Origin: Halomonas sp. Y3
Lineage (GTDB): Bacteria; Pseudomonadota; Gammaproteobacteria; Pseudomonadales; Halomonadaceae
Assembly (NCBI RefSeq): GCF_024137965.1
Contig: NZ_CP099975.1
Span: 434,001-498,000, forward strand
Direction: 5' to 3'
Length of the DNA: 64,000 nt
The position numbers and the translations under genes were made by a program. The notes under the pieces are model-generated. The model did no database searches. It was given only the letters and a program-made list of their open reading frames with translations, and was not told where the DNA came from. This document shows positions 15,606 to 23,923 of the stretch, piece by piece (within the stretch, counting starts at the first letter, position 1; the number at the start of each line of letters is the position of its first letter).

Positions 15606-16280
15606 TCACTCCGGCTGACGCAGCATGGGGCCGACCGGATGGGCGCAGGTGGCGTCCTGATGCGCGGGGTTGTTCACTCGTCTTGATACCGGGAAAGCGC
15701 CCAACAGTTCCCCGGGTGCCGGTTTCAGCAGGGCACGTACCTCTGTCAGGGGCGTCTGAGGGTCGAGCCAGCGGCGTGCCTGGTCCGGGGCGATCACCGC
15801 CGGCAGGCGGTCGGTCAGCGGCGCCAGCAGGGCGCTGGTGGGCACCGTGATCAGCGCCAGGGAGTCGGTGTGTTGCGCCAGGGTGGTATGGAAGCGGCAC
15901 CAGAGGCCGGCCAGCAGCAGCGGGCCACGATCGACCCGGGTGATCAGGAAGGGCTGCTTGAAGCGCGGCTGTGCCTTCCAGGCGTAGATGCCGCTGGCGG
16001 GGACCAGGCAGCGCCGCGCCTGGAAGGCCTCCCGGAACATCGGGCGCTCCTCAAGGGATTCGGCCCGTGCGCAGTGGGGGGCGTGGTCGAGCACCTCCAG
16101 CCAGGGCGGCGTCAGCCCCCAGAACAGCCGGCCCAGCCGTGGCCTGCCCGCCTCCAGACGGATCGCCGAGAGCATCTGCCGCGGTGCCAGGTTGGGGCTG
16201 GTCAGCAGGGGGGCGTCGATGGCCAGCTCCGGCAGCAGGTGCGGCAGGTCGATGGGGGCGATATGGAGTCGTCCGGCCAT
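15606..16280 (-). CDS. SRAP (YedK/HMCES) family protein with degenerate active site
   Basis: 224 residues, full-length SRAP fold: PNLAPRQM near residue 29, RLFWGLTPPW near 50, FREAFQARRCLVPASGIYAWK near 83-103 and FPVSRRVNN near 200. Active SRAP proteins form a covalent crosslink to abasic sites in single-stranded DNA through Cys2, helped by conserved Asn, Glu and His. Here the sequence starts MAGR (Ala at position 2), HCARAE replaces NARAE, YAW replaces the FEW/YEW glutamate, and LTDRLP replaces the HDR histidine. All four canonical residues are therefore missing. The start is sound: GGAG precedes the only suitable ATG. It may bind DNA without crosslinking. Divergent from the TetR gene. Confidence 0.85.
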   Translation of the reverse strand: MAGRLHIAPIDLPHLLPELAIDAPLLTSPNLAPRQMLSAIRLEAGRPRLGRLFWGLTPPWLEVLDHAPHCARAESLEERPMFREAFQARRCLVPASGIYAWKAQPRFKQPFLITRVDRGPLLLAGLWCRFHTTLAQHTDSLALITVPTSALLAPLTDRLPAVIAPDQARRWLDPQTPLTEVRALLKPAPGELLGAFPVSRRVNNPAHQDATCAHPVGPMLRQPE

Positions 16281-16451
16281 GGGGGCTCCGCAGGCGCAGG
16301 CAGTGGGTCGCTCAGGGTACCCAAGGGGAGCGGGCGAGGAAAGGGGTATCGAAAACAGTGTTCGATCTGCGCTATCCTAGTGCATCAGATTGGCGCCACT
16401 CTGCGCCGACCCTGCCTTTGCAACCGCCCGCTCGAGGCTCGTGAGGAATCG

Positions 16452-17069
16452 ATGGCCCGTCCCAGACAGCATGCCCCCGAGGCGCTCCATGCCCAGGTGA
16501 TGGCCGCCTGCGATGCCTGGCTGCAGGACAATCCGGTGCATACCCTCTCCCTGCGCGCCTTGGCTCGGGAGGTGGGCTGTGCCCCAAGCACCCTGCTCAA
16601 GCTCTACGGCAGCTTCAACAATCTGCTTCAGCACGTCAATATCGAGACCCTGGCGCGACTGCGCGAGGTGATCGAGCCGTTGACCAGCCAGGCCACGCCG
16701 AAGGAGCGGCTGCGCGCCCTGGCCCGGGCCTACTGGCAGTTTGCACAGCGCGACGCCTACCGCTGGCAGCTGCTGTTCGACTACCCCCTGGCCCAGGAGG
16801 GTGAGCTGGACCAGCGCCAGACGGATATGATCGAAGGGCTCTTCCTGCGGGTGGAGGCGACGCTCAAGGAGTACCAGCCGGCGCTGGGGGATCTCGAGGC
16901 GCGCCGCCTGGGGCGCACCCTCTGGGGCAGCGTCCATGGCCTGGTGCTGCTGGGGCTCAACGAGCGCCTGGGCTACTGGCAGGGCCAGCAGCTGGAGGTG
17001 GGCGAGCTCCTCGACCAGCTGCTCTGCACCATCCTGGCCGGGCTCGAAGCGAGGCCTGACGCCACGTGA
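16452..17069 (+). CDS. TetR family transcriptional regulator
   Basis: 205 residues. The N-terminal helix-turn-helix spans residues ~15-55 (HTLSLRALAREVGCAPSTLLKLYGSFNNLLQHVN), the normal TetR pattern, and a C-terminal ligand/dimer domain follows (residues ~75-200, with the WHG-like FDYPLAQEGEL). GAGG precedes the ATG. Its stop overlaps the start of the acyltransferase by 4 bp, so the two form a bicistron and the regulator probably responds to a lipid or acyl signal. This is inference from context only. Confidence 0.88.
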   Translation: MARPRQHAPEALHAQVMAACDAWLQDNPVHTLSLRALAREVGCAPSTLLKLYGSFNNLLQHVNIETLARLREVIEPLTSQATPKERLRALARAYWQFAQRDAYRWQLLFDYPLAQEGELDQRQTDMIEGLFLRVEATLKEYQPALGDLEARRLGRTLWGSVHGLVLLGLNERLGYWQGQQLEVGELLDQLLCTILAGLEARPDAT

Positions 17070-17788
17070 GCGCGCTGCTGTGGGGGGCGCTGGCCGGCCT
17101 GGGGCTGGCGCTGATTGGGTCGGTGGCTCGCCGTCCGCGTCCGGTGGTGCGCTGCCTGGTGCACCTGCTGGTGCGCCTGCTCTATCGGCTGCGGCTGAGC
17201 GGTACCGAACACCTTCCCTCCCGCGGGGCCGCGCTGGTGGTCTGCAATCACGTCAGCTTCATGGATGCCCTGGTGATCGGCGGCGCCAGCCGCCGCCCGC
17301 TGCGCTTCCTGATGGACAAGCCCATCTACGATTCGCCCTGGCTCAACTGGCTGTTTCGGCTGGTGGGTGCCATTCCGGTGGAGTCGGAGCGCCGTGATCC
17401 GGCCAGCGTGCGCCGAGCCCTGAACGAGGTAAGCCGTGCCCTGCGCGAGGGGGAGGTGGTGATGCTCTTCCCCGAGGGGCGCCTGACGCCGGATGGCGAT
17501 ATCCATGCCTTCCGCCGGGGCATCGAGTCGATCCTGGCCCGGGACCCGGTGCCGGTGATCCCGGCCGGGCTCTCGGGGCTCTGGGGCTCCTGGACCTCGC
17601 ACAGTCACGGGCCGGCGCTCAGCCGTCCGCCGCGGCGCTTCCGGGCGCGGGTGGCGCTCTACTTCGGTGAGCCGCTTGCCCCGCAGCAGGCTCGTCGTCA
17701 GGTGCTGGAGTCTCGCGTCAGGGAGCTCAAGGCCGACGCCGACCGCTTTGCCGAGCCGGCGGTGGCCACGGCGCTGCCGCGGCGCTGA
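17066..17788 (+). CDS. 1-acyl-glycerol-3-phosphate acyltransferase (PlsC-like)
   Basis: 240 residues, starting with GTG within the regulator's stop (GTGA overlap). Acyltransferase motifs are NHVSFMD (motif I, HX4D, near residue 59), ESERRD near 113, FPEGRLTPDG (motif III) near 135 and VPVIPAGLSGLWGS (motif IV) near 160. The first ~20 residues form one membrane helix. It adds an acyl chain to a lysophospholipid at the inner face of the cytoplasmic membrane. It is probably an accessory paralogue rather than the main plsC, since it is paired with a dedicated regulator. Confidence 0.88.
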   Translation: MSALLWGALAGLGLALIGSVARRPRPVVRCLVHLLVRLLYRLRLSGTEHLPSRGAALVVCNHVSFMDALVIGGASRRPLRFLMDKPIYDSPWLNWLFRLVGAIPVESERRDPASVRRALNEVSRALREGEVVMLFPEGRLTPDGDIHAFRRGIESILARDPVPVIPAGLSGLWGSWTSHSHGPALSRPPRRFRARVALYFGEPLAPQQARRQVLESRVRELKADADRFAEPAVATALPRR

Positions 17789-17791
17789 GCG

Positions 17792-19063
17792 TCAGCGCCG
17801 CCGCGACACCTGCCAGCAGCGCGCGGCGGTGATCAGGTTGTCACGCACCTCGAGGATCTCCATGCGCACGCTGCCTACCTGCAGGCAGGCGGGGCCGTCG
17901 GGGAAGGCCTCCAGGTGCTCCAGGATCAGCCCGTTGAGGGTCTTGGGGCCATCGGTGGGCAGCTGCCAGCCCAGCGTCTTGTTGATGTCGCGAATATTGG
18001 CGGTCCCGTCGATGAGGTGGCTGCCGTCCTCCTGGCGGTGGATCTCCTGCTCCATGCCCGCCACGTCGGTGGTGAACTCGCCGACGATCTCCTCGAGGAT
18101 ATCCTCCAGGGTCACCAGGCCCTCCACGTCGCCGTACTCGTCCACCACGATGCCGATGCGCCGCTTCTGCTTCTGGAAGTTGAGCAGCTGGGTGTGCAGC
18201 GGGGTCGACTCGGGAATGAAGTAGGGCTCCCTCGCCTCCTGGACGATGGCGGCCTTGGTCACCTCGCTGCGGGAGAGGAAACGCGCCGCATTGCGCAGGT
18301 GCAGCATGCCGATGATGTTGTTGATGTCGCCCTTGTAGACCGGCAGCCGGGTGTGCTGGCTGGTGCGGATCTGGGTCAGGATCTCTTCCAGGCTGTCATC
18401 CAGGTCGATGCCCACCACCTCGTGGCGGGGCACCATGATGTCGTTCACGGTGACGTTCTCCAGGTCGAGGATCGACAGCAGCATCGCCTGGTGGCGCTGG
18501 GGAATCAGGGTGCCCGCCTCGTGCACCACGGTGCGCAGCTCGTCCCGGGTCAGGTGGTCGCCGCTGCCGTCGATGCTCTTCACGCCGAGCAGCCTGAGCA
18601 GGCCGTTGGAGATGACGTTGACCAGCCACACCAGCGGGTAGAGCAGCTTGAGCAGCGGCTCCAGCACCCGGGAGGCGGGGTAGGCGATGCGCTCGGGCGT
18701 TACCGCGGCATAGGTCTTGGGCGTGACCTCGGCGAAGATCAGGATGGTGATGGTCAGCAGTGCCGTGGCCACCGCGGGGCCGGTCACCTCGCCGAAGTAG
18801 TGGATGGCGATGATGGTGGCGATGGAGGCGGCCAGGTTGTTGATGAAGTTGTTGCCGATCAGGATCACGCCGATCAGGCGGTCCGGGCGGGCAAGCAGGC
18901 GTACGACGCGCTGGGCGCGGCGCTCTCCGCTGTTGGCCTGATGGCTCAACCGGTAGCGGTTGATCGACATCATGCCGGTCTCGGAACTGGAGAAGAAGGC
19001 GGAAAGGCAGATGAGCAGGAAGAGCAGGCTGAACAGCAATCCCAGCGGGAAGTCGTCGCTCAA
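17792..19063 (-). CDS. corB: CorB/YfjD-type CNNM-CBS membrane protein (HlyC/CorC family)
   Basis: 423 residues. Residues ~1-180 are the CNNM (DUF21) membrane domain with the SSSETGMMSINRYRLSHQA signature. Two CBS domains follow at ~200-320 (IMVPRHEVVGIDLDDSLEEI; RIGIVVDEYGDVEGLVTLEDILEEIVGEF), then a C-terminal CorC_HlyC domain. This class is linked to Mg2+/Co2+ transport or resistance. The start is TTG with GAGGA nine bases ahead. It ends 3 bp from the convergent acyltransferase. Position beside ypjD and divergent ffh matches the E. coli ffh-ypjD-yfjD neighbourhood. Confidence 0.92.
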   Translation of the reverse strand: MSDDFPLGLLFSLLFLLICLSAFFSSSETGMMSINRYRLSHQANSGERRAQRVVRLLARPDRLIGVILIGNNFINNLAASIATIIAIHYFGEVTGPAVATALLTITILIFAEVTPKTYAAVTPERIAYPASRVLEPLLKLLYPLVWLVNVISNGLLRLLGVKSIDGSGDHLTRDELRTVVHEAGTLIPQRHQAMLLSILDLENVTVNDIMVPRHEVVGIDLDDSLEEILTQIRTSQHTRLPVYKGDINNIIGMLHLRNAARFLSRSEVTKAAIVQEAREPYFIPESTPLHTQLLNFQKQKRRIGIVVDEYGDVEGLVTLEDILEEIVGEFTTDVAGMEQEIHRQEDGSHLIDGTANIRDINKTLGWQLPTDGPKTLNGLILEHLEAFPDGPACLQVGSVRMEILEVRDNLITAARCWQVSRRR

Positions 19064-19143
19064 GTCGAAGGGTCCTCGTTGCGTGTCAGGCCCGATTTGA
19101 CGGGAGAGGCGCGCGCGCTGTCAAGGCGCCGGGGATGGCGGCC

Positions 19144-19944
19144 TCAGCCGCGGGCCAGCAGGACCTCCAGCACGAACTTGCTGCCGAAGTAGGCGATCAG
19201 CAGCACGGCGCAGCCGCCCAGGGTCCAGCGTACGGCGCGCATCCCGCGCCAGCCCAGCCGGTGGTGGCTGAACAGCAGGACCGAGAAGATCACCCAGGCC
19301 GCCAGGGAGAGGATGGTCTTGTGGGCCAGATGCTGGGCGAACATGCTGTCGAGGAACAGGAAGCCGCTGAGGATCGACAGGGTGAGGAGCCCTACGCCTG
19401 CCCAGATCAGTTCGAAGAGCACGCGCTCCATGGTGGTCAAGGGCGGCAGCGCCTGGACCAGGCCGCGGATATGGTGCTGGCGAAGGGCGCGGTTCTGCAG
19501 GCCCAGCAGCACCGCCTGCATCGCGGCGATGGCCAGCACGGCGAAGGCCAGCAGCGAGCTCAGGGCGTGCACGGCGATGCCGGGCGTCAGGCCGTCGACC
19601 CGCTCCGGGCTCGGCAGTCCGGCGGCCAGCACCAGGGCCAGGCCGGCCAGCGGCAGGATGCCCACGGCGGCGTTGAGGATCGGTTTGAACAGGCTGACCA
19701 GCAGCAGGACCGCCACCGCGGCGGCGCTGATCAGGATGATGCTGGTGGAAAGCCCCGGCAGGACCGGTTCGCCGTGGCCGAACAGGCCGATGGCCAGGGG
19801 AAGCTGGCAGAGCAGGCCGAGGGTGGCCATGCCGCGGACCAGCAGCGGCTGCGGAGAGGCCCGGCGCAGCAGCACCAGGGCCTGCCAGGAAGCGGCGGCC
19901 AGATAGAGAACGAAGGCCAGAGTGGCCAGAGCGAGCGCCTGCAT
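19144..19944 (-). CDS. ypjD: YpjD/CcsA-like cytochrome c assembly family membrane protein
   Basis: 266 residues, about eight membrane segments, the usual size for YpjD. The cytochrome c assembly (CcmC/CcsA-type) core includes GLTPGIAVHALSSLLAFAVLA near residue 120 and FVLEVLLARG at the end. HAL and HKT/HHR histidines that could ligate haem are present. The cellular role is poorly known. It sits 80 bp upstream of corB on the same strand and divergent to ffh, an arrangement conserved in gammaproteobacteria. Confidence 0.9.
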   Translation of the reverse strand: MQALALATLAFVLYLAAASWQALVLLRRASPQPLLVRGMATLGLLCQLPLAIGLFGHGEPVLPGLSTSIILISAAAVAVLLLVSLFKPILNAAVGILPLAGLALVLAAGLPSPERVDGLTPGIAVHALSSLLAFAVLAIAAMQAVLLGLQNRALRQHHIRGLVQALPPLTTMERVLFELIWAGVGLLTLSILSGFLFLDSMFAQHLAHKTILSLAAWVIFSVLLFSHHRLGWRGMRAVRWTLGGCAVLLIAYFGSKFVLEVLLARG

Positions 19945-20056
19945 CGATTGCGTTCCGTGCGCCGGTTGGAAATGACGGACCTACTATACCCAATCCCCCC
20001 GGCCGCGCACAGCGGTGCGCCTCGGGTGCGGCAGCGTGCCGCCGGGGCGGGTCGCA

Positions 20057-20085
20057 TGGAGACTGCCGGCCACAGCGCGTATAAT
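20057..20085 (+). promoter_or_regulatory. Candidate ffh promoter
   Basis: TGGAGA-N17-TATAAT; the -10 is a perfect consensus 38 bases before the ffh start. Confidence 0.65.
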
Positions 20086-20122
20086 CGTTTCCACTTTCGG
20101 GCCGTCGTCACTGGAGAGGCCA

Positions 20123-21532
20123 ATGTTTCAGAATCTCAGCGAGCGTCTGTCGCAGACGCTCAAGTCCATCAAGGGTCAGGCGCGCCTGACCGAGGACAAC
20201 ATCAAGGACACCCTGCGCGAGGTGCGCCGGGCGCTGCTCGAGGCGGACGTCGCCCTGCCGGTGGTCAAGGACTTCATCGAGCGGGTGCGCGAGCGTGCGG
20301 TGGGCCAGGAGGTCTCCAAGAGCCTCTCGCCGGGCCAGCAGTTCGTCAAGATCGTCCAGCAGGAGCTCGAGGCGACCATGGGCGAGGCCAACGAGGGCCT
20401 CTCCCTCAAGGGTTCGCCGGCGGTGGTGCTGATGGCGGGCCTGCAGGGGGCGGGCAAGACCACCTCCCTGGCCAAGCTGGCGCGCTACCTGCGTGAGCGC
20501 GAGAAGAAGAAGGTGCTGGTGGTCTCCGCCGACGTCTACCGTCCGGCGGCCATCGACCAGCTCGAGACCCTGGCGAAAGAGGTCGGCGTCGACTTCTTCC
20601 CGTCGCGCTCCGATGAAAAGCCCGTCGCCATCGCCGAGGCGGCGATCAAGCACGCCAGGATCCAGTTTCACGACGTGGTGCTGGTGGATACCGCCGGCCG
20701 CCTGGCCATCGACGAGGCGATGATGGCCGAGATCCAGGCGCTGCATCAGGCCGTCTCGCCCCAGGAGACCCTGTTCGTCGTCGACGCCATGACCGGCCAG
20801 GACGCCGCCAATACCGCCAAGGCCTTCCACGAGGCGCTGCCGCTGACCGGGGTGATCCTCACCAAGGCCGACGGTGACGCCCGCGGCGGCGCGGCGCTGT
20901 CGGTGCGCCATATCACCGGCAAGCCGATCAAGTTCATGGGCGTGGGCGAGAAGGTCGACGCCCTGGAGCCCTTCCACCCTGACCGCATCGCCTCGCGGAT
21001 CCTCGGCATGGGCGACATGCTGTCGCTGATCGAGGAGGCCGAGCGCACCGTCGACAAGAAGAAAGCGGAGCAGCTGGCCAAGAAGGTCAAGAAGGGGGAG
21101 GGCTTCGACCTCGAGGACTTCCGCGACCAGCTCCAGCAGCTCAAGAAGATGGGCGGCATGGGTGGCCTGCTCGGCAAGCTGCCCGGCATGGGGCAGATGG
21201 CCGAGATGGCCCAGGGCCCCGGCCCGGAGAAGGAGCTGGGCAAGCTCGAGGCGCTGATCAACTCCATGACCCCCCAGGAGCGCCGCCGCCCCGAGATCAT
21301 CAACGGCTCGCGCAAGCGGCGCATCGCCGCCGGTGCCGGCCTGCAGGTGCCGGACCTGAACCGCCTGCTCAAGCAGCACAAGCAGATGCAGAAGATGATG
21401 AAGAAGGCCGGCAAGAAGGGCGGCATGCAGAAGATGATGCGCGGGATGTCCGGCATGATGGGCGGCGGCGGCCCGGGTGGCCCCGGCGGCATGGGGGGAA
21501 TGGGCGGCCCCGGCGGCATGCCCTGGCGCTAA
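20123..21532 (+). CDS. ffh: Signal recognition particle GTPase Ffh (SRP54)
   Basis: 469 residues. The N domain (1-~85, MFQNLSERLSQTLKSIKGQA) is followed by the G domain with GLQGAGKTTSLAKLA (G1, near 105), DTAGRLAID (G3, near 190) and TKADGDARGGAALS (G4/insert, near 248). The methionine-rich M domain starts near 300 and ends in a Gly/Met/Pro-rich tail (GGPGGMPWR). It binds 4.5S RNA and signal peptides and docks with FtsY. GAGAGG precedes the ATG. The rpsP operon follows in the usual gammaproteobacterial order. No 4.5S RNA gene lies in the window. Confidence 0.97.
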   Translation: MFQNLSERLSQTLKSIKGQARLTEDNIKDTLREVRRALLEADVALPVVKDFIERVRERAVGQEVSKSLSPGQQFVKIVQQELEATMGEANEGLSLKGSPAVVLMAGLQGAGKTTSLAKLARYLREREKKKVLVVSADVYRPAAIDQLETLAKEVGVDFFPSRSDEKPVAIAEAAIKHARIQFHDVVLVDTAGRLAIDEAMMAEIQALHQAVSPQETLFVVDAMTGQDAANTAKAFHEALPLTGVILTKADGDARGGAALSVRHITGKPIKFMGVGEKVDALEPFHPDRIASRILGMGDMLSLIEEAERTVDKKKAEQLAKKVKKGEGFDLEDFRDQLQQLKKMGGMGGLLGKLPGMGQMAEMAQGPGPEKELGKLEALINSMTPQERRRPEIINGSRKRRIAAGAGLQVPDLNRLLKQHKQMQKMMKKAGKKGGMQKMMRGMSGMMGGGGPGGPGGMGGMGGPGGMPWR

Positions 21533-21544
21533 CCCCGAAAAAGG

Positions 21545-21573
21545 TTCCCAAGCGGGGCTGTTTTCCGTAGAAT
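21545..21573 (+). promoter_or_regulatory. Candidate promoter of rpsP-rimM-trmD-rplS
   Basis: TTCCCA-N17-TAGAAT, 82 bases upstream of rpsP. It overlaps a weak CCCCG/CGGGG hairpin that could end ffh transcripts (21533-21558). Confidence 0.55.
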
Positions 21574-21654
21574 GCTGCCTCTTCACTGGCAGGACCGCGC
21601 GTTCGCGGCGCCTGTCGTGACCGAATCCAACTCAACCGAAGGACTGACTAGGCC

Positions 21655-21903
21655 ATGGTTACCATTCGTCTGGCTCGTGGTGGCGCCAAGAAGCGTCCCT
21701 TCTACCACCTGACCGTTTCCGATTCCCGCAACTCCCGCGACGGCCGCTTCATCGAGCGTCTGGGCTTCTTCAACCCGATCGCTCGCGGTCAGGAAGAGCG
21801 CCTGCGCGTCGACCTCGAGCGCGTTGCCCACTGGCAGAGCCAGGGCGCCCAGCTCTCCGACCGCGTTGCCGAGCTGGTCAAGGAAGCCCGCAAGCAGGCC
21901 TGA
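21655..21903 (+). CDS. rpsP: Ribosomal protein bS16
   Basis: 82 residues, starting [29 protein letters not shown], the highly conserved S16 N-terminus. S16 is needed for 30S assembly. It is the first gene of the rpsP-rimM-trmD-rplS operon. Codon use is strongly biased to abundant codons (CGT, CTG), typical of ribosomal proteins. Confidence 0.98.
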   Translation: MVTIRLARGGAKKRPFYHLTVSDSRNSRDGRFIERLGFFNPIARGQEERLRVDLERVAHWQSQGAQLSDRVAELVKEARKQA

Positions 21904-21942
21904 GCCTGACTTGCCGTACCATCAGCGATCATGAGGTCGTCA

Positions 21943-22494
21943 ATGAGCGAACGCGCCAACGTGCAGCCTGCTGACGATCATGTGGTGCTGGGCAAGCTGA
22001 CCAGCCCCTACGGTGTCAAGGGCTGGCTCAAGGTGTATTCGTACACCGGCCCCATGGAGGGCATCCTCGACTACCCCGAGTGGGTGCTGCGCCGTGGCGA
22101 AAGCCTCGAGCGTCGGCGTCTGCTGCAGGGGCGTCGTCATGGCAAGGGCCTGGTGGCGCAGCTCGAGGGATGCACCAGCCGCGAGACGGCCGAAGCGCTG
22201 GCCGGGGCGGAGATCCTGCTGCCCAAGGTCGAGCTGCCGGCCCTCGAGGCCGACGAGCTCTACTGGCACCAGCTGGAAGGCCTGCGCGTGGTAACGCGCG
22301 AAGGCAGCGTGCTGGGTCGCGTCGACCACCTCTTCGAGACCGGCGCCAACGACGTCATGGTGGTCAAGGGGAGCCTCGAGGCCGACGCCATCGACGCCCG
22401 GGAGCGTCTGCTGCCCTTCCTCCCCGAGGAGGTGATCCTCGAGGTGGATCTCGAGGGGGGAGTGATGACCGTCGACTGGGATCCGGACTTCTGA
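21943..22494 (+). CDS. rimM: Ribosome maturation factor RimM
   Basis: 183 residues. It has the N-terminal RimM domain ([22 protein letters not shown]) and the C-terminal PRC barrel ([36 protein letters not shown], with the tail [16 protein letters not shown]). It acts in 16S 3'-domain maturation with S19 and S13. The ATG at 21943 has GAGG at good spacing; an in-frame ATG 12 bases upstream lies on that site. Its stop overlaps the trmD start by one base (TGATG), implying coupled translation. Confidence 0.96.
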   Translation: MSERANVQPADDHVVLGKLTSPYGVKGWLKVYSYTGPMEGILDYPEWVLRRGESLERRRLLQGRRHGKGLVAQLEGCTSRETAEALAGAEILLPKVELPALEADELYWHQLEGLRVVTREGSVLGRVDHLFETGANDVMVVKGSLEADAIDARERLLPFLPEEVILEVDLEGGVMTVDWDPDF

Positions 22495-23306
22495 TGGAGC
22501 CCGACGCGCTGGAGCAGGCTGCGGCGGAAGCGCCCGCGGCCGATATGTGGATCGGGGTCGTGTCGCTGTTCCCGGAGATGTTCGAGGCGATCACCCGTCA
22601 CGGCGTTACCGGCAGGGCGGTGGAGCGAGGCCGTATCGCGCTGGAGTTCTGGAACCCCCGCGACTACGCCACCGACCGGCACCGCACCGTGGACGACCGC
22701 CCCTATGGCGGCGGCCCCGGGATGCTGATGAAGGTCGACACCCTGCGTGCCGCTATCTTCGCCGCTCGCGAGCGGGCCGAGCAGGCCACCGGGCAGCGCC
22801 CGAAGGTGGTCTACCTCTCGCCCCAGGGGCGACGGCTCGACCAGGACGGCGCGCAGGAGCTGGCGTCGGGACCGCCGCTGGTGGTGGTGGCCGGACGCTA
22901 TGAAGGCATCGATGAGCGGGTCGTGGAGACCGACATCGATGAGGAGTGGTCGATCGGCGACTATGTGCTGAGCGGCGGCGAGCTGCCGGCCATGGTGCTG
23001 ATCGACGCCGCGGCAAGGCTGGTGCCCGGGGTGCTGGGTCATCAGGACTCCGCGGTCGAGGACTCCTTCAACGACGGGCTGCTGGACTGCCCGCACTATA
23101 CGCGCCCGGAAGAGATCGACGGGCGGCGAGTGCCGGATGTCCTGCTCAGCGGCAATCACGGCGCCATCCGGCGCTGGCGGCTGAAGCAGTCCCTGGGGCG
23201 CACCTGGCAGCGGCGTCCCGACCTGCTGGAAGGCAGGACGTTGAGCAAGGAGCAGCGCAAGCTGCTCGAGGAGTACCTCGAGGAACGCGCCCTGACGGCC
23301 CGGTAG
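22494..23306 (+). CDS. trmD: tRNA (guanine-37-N1)-methyltransferase TrmD
   Basis: 270 residues, SPOUT-family methyltransferase that makes m1G37 in tRNAs reading CNN codons and prevents frameshifting. Visible motifs are [19 protein letters not shown] near residue 24, [14 protein letters not shown] near 66, the knot region [11 protein letters not shown] near 130 and [20 protein letters not shown] near 150. The first 17 residues ([17 protein letters not shown]) are an extension, and an internal ATG at 22545 ([13 protein letters not shown]) would give the common N-terminus. The upstream ATG is favoured by its overlap with the rimM stop. Confidence 0.95.
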   Translation: MEPDALEQAAAEAPAADMWIGVVSLFPEMFEAITRHGVTGRAVERGRIALEFWNPRDYATDRHRTVDDRPYGGGPGMLMKVDTLRAAIFAARERAEQATGQRPKVVYLSPQGRRLDQDGAQELASGPPLVVVAGRYEGIDERVVETDIDEEWSIGDYVLSGGELPAMVLIDAAARLVPGVLGHQDSAVEDSFNDGLLDCPHYTRPEEIDGRRVPDVLLSGNHGAIRRWRLKQSLGRTWQRRPDLLEGRTLSKEQRKLLEEYLEERALTAR

Positions 23307-23451
23307 GCAGGGCGGAGGTGCGGAGGCGTCGAGACGCCGGCCCGCGTCACCCATCATCTCCCGCGCTCTCGAGCTCGCTCGGGCGCCGGGATCACGATTC
23401 ATCGGCATCCCAAGCCGACCGGTGGATCAACATTTTGAGGAGTTATCCGTC

Positions 23452-23808
23452 ATGAGCAGCAAGAACAAGGTGATCCAGGCGCTCGAAGCCGAGCAGATGA
23501 GCAAGGAAGTCCCGGCCTTCGCCCCCGGCGATACCGTGGTCGTCCAGGTCAAGGTCAAGGAAGGCACCCGCGAGCGTCTGCAGGCCTTCGAAGGCGTGGT
23601 GATCGGCAAGCGCAACCGCGGCCTGAACTCCGCCTTCACCGTGCGCAAGATCTCCCACGGCGTCGGCGTCGAGCGTACCTTCCAGACCTACAGCCCGCTG
23701 GTCGACTCCATCAGCGTCAAGCGTCGCGGTGACGTGCGCCAGGCCAAGCTCTACTACCTCCGCGAGCGCAGCGGCAAGTCTGCCCGCATCAAGGAAAAGC
23801 TGGCCTGA
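23452..23808 (+). CDS. rplS: Ribosomal protein bL19
   Basis: 118 residues, with the L19 motifs [62 protein letters not shown] and the C-terminal [17 protein letters not shown] segment ([18 protein letters not shown]). It sits at the 30S-50S interface. GAGGAG precedes the ATG by nine bases. There is a 145-bp gap from trmD with no feature recognised other than this ribosome site. Confidence 0.98.
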   Translation: MSSKNKVIQALEAEQMSKEVPAFAPGDTVVVQVKVKEGTRERLQAFEGVVIGKRNRGLNSAFTVRKISHGVGVERTFQTYSPLVDSISVKRRGDVRQAKLYYLRERSGKSARIKEKLA

Positions 23809-23853
23809 GGCTGACGCCTCGGTCGCTTTCGGGTCGGGCCTCGGCCCGGCCCA

Positions 23854-23892
23854 CCGGGACCCCGTCACCGCTTGCGCGGGGCGGGGTCCCGG
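23854..23892 (+). repeat. Inverted repeat downstream of rplS
   Basis: CCGGGACCCCG (23854-23864) and CGGGGTCCCGG (23882-23892) form an 11-bp stem with a 17-nt loop, ending 31 bases before xerD. There is no T-run, so it may slow or stabilise transcripts rather than terminate them. Confidence 0.55.
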
Positions 23893-23923
23893 CGCATCTG
23901 GGGCCTGCTGCCTGGCGTCTACC

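Noticed and set aside
23821-23923. Prophage or integron attachment next to xerD
   Set aside because: No integrase remnants, tRNA or repeats; xerD is in its core gene context.
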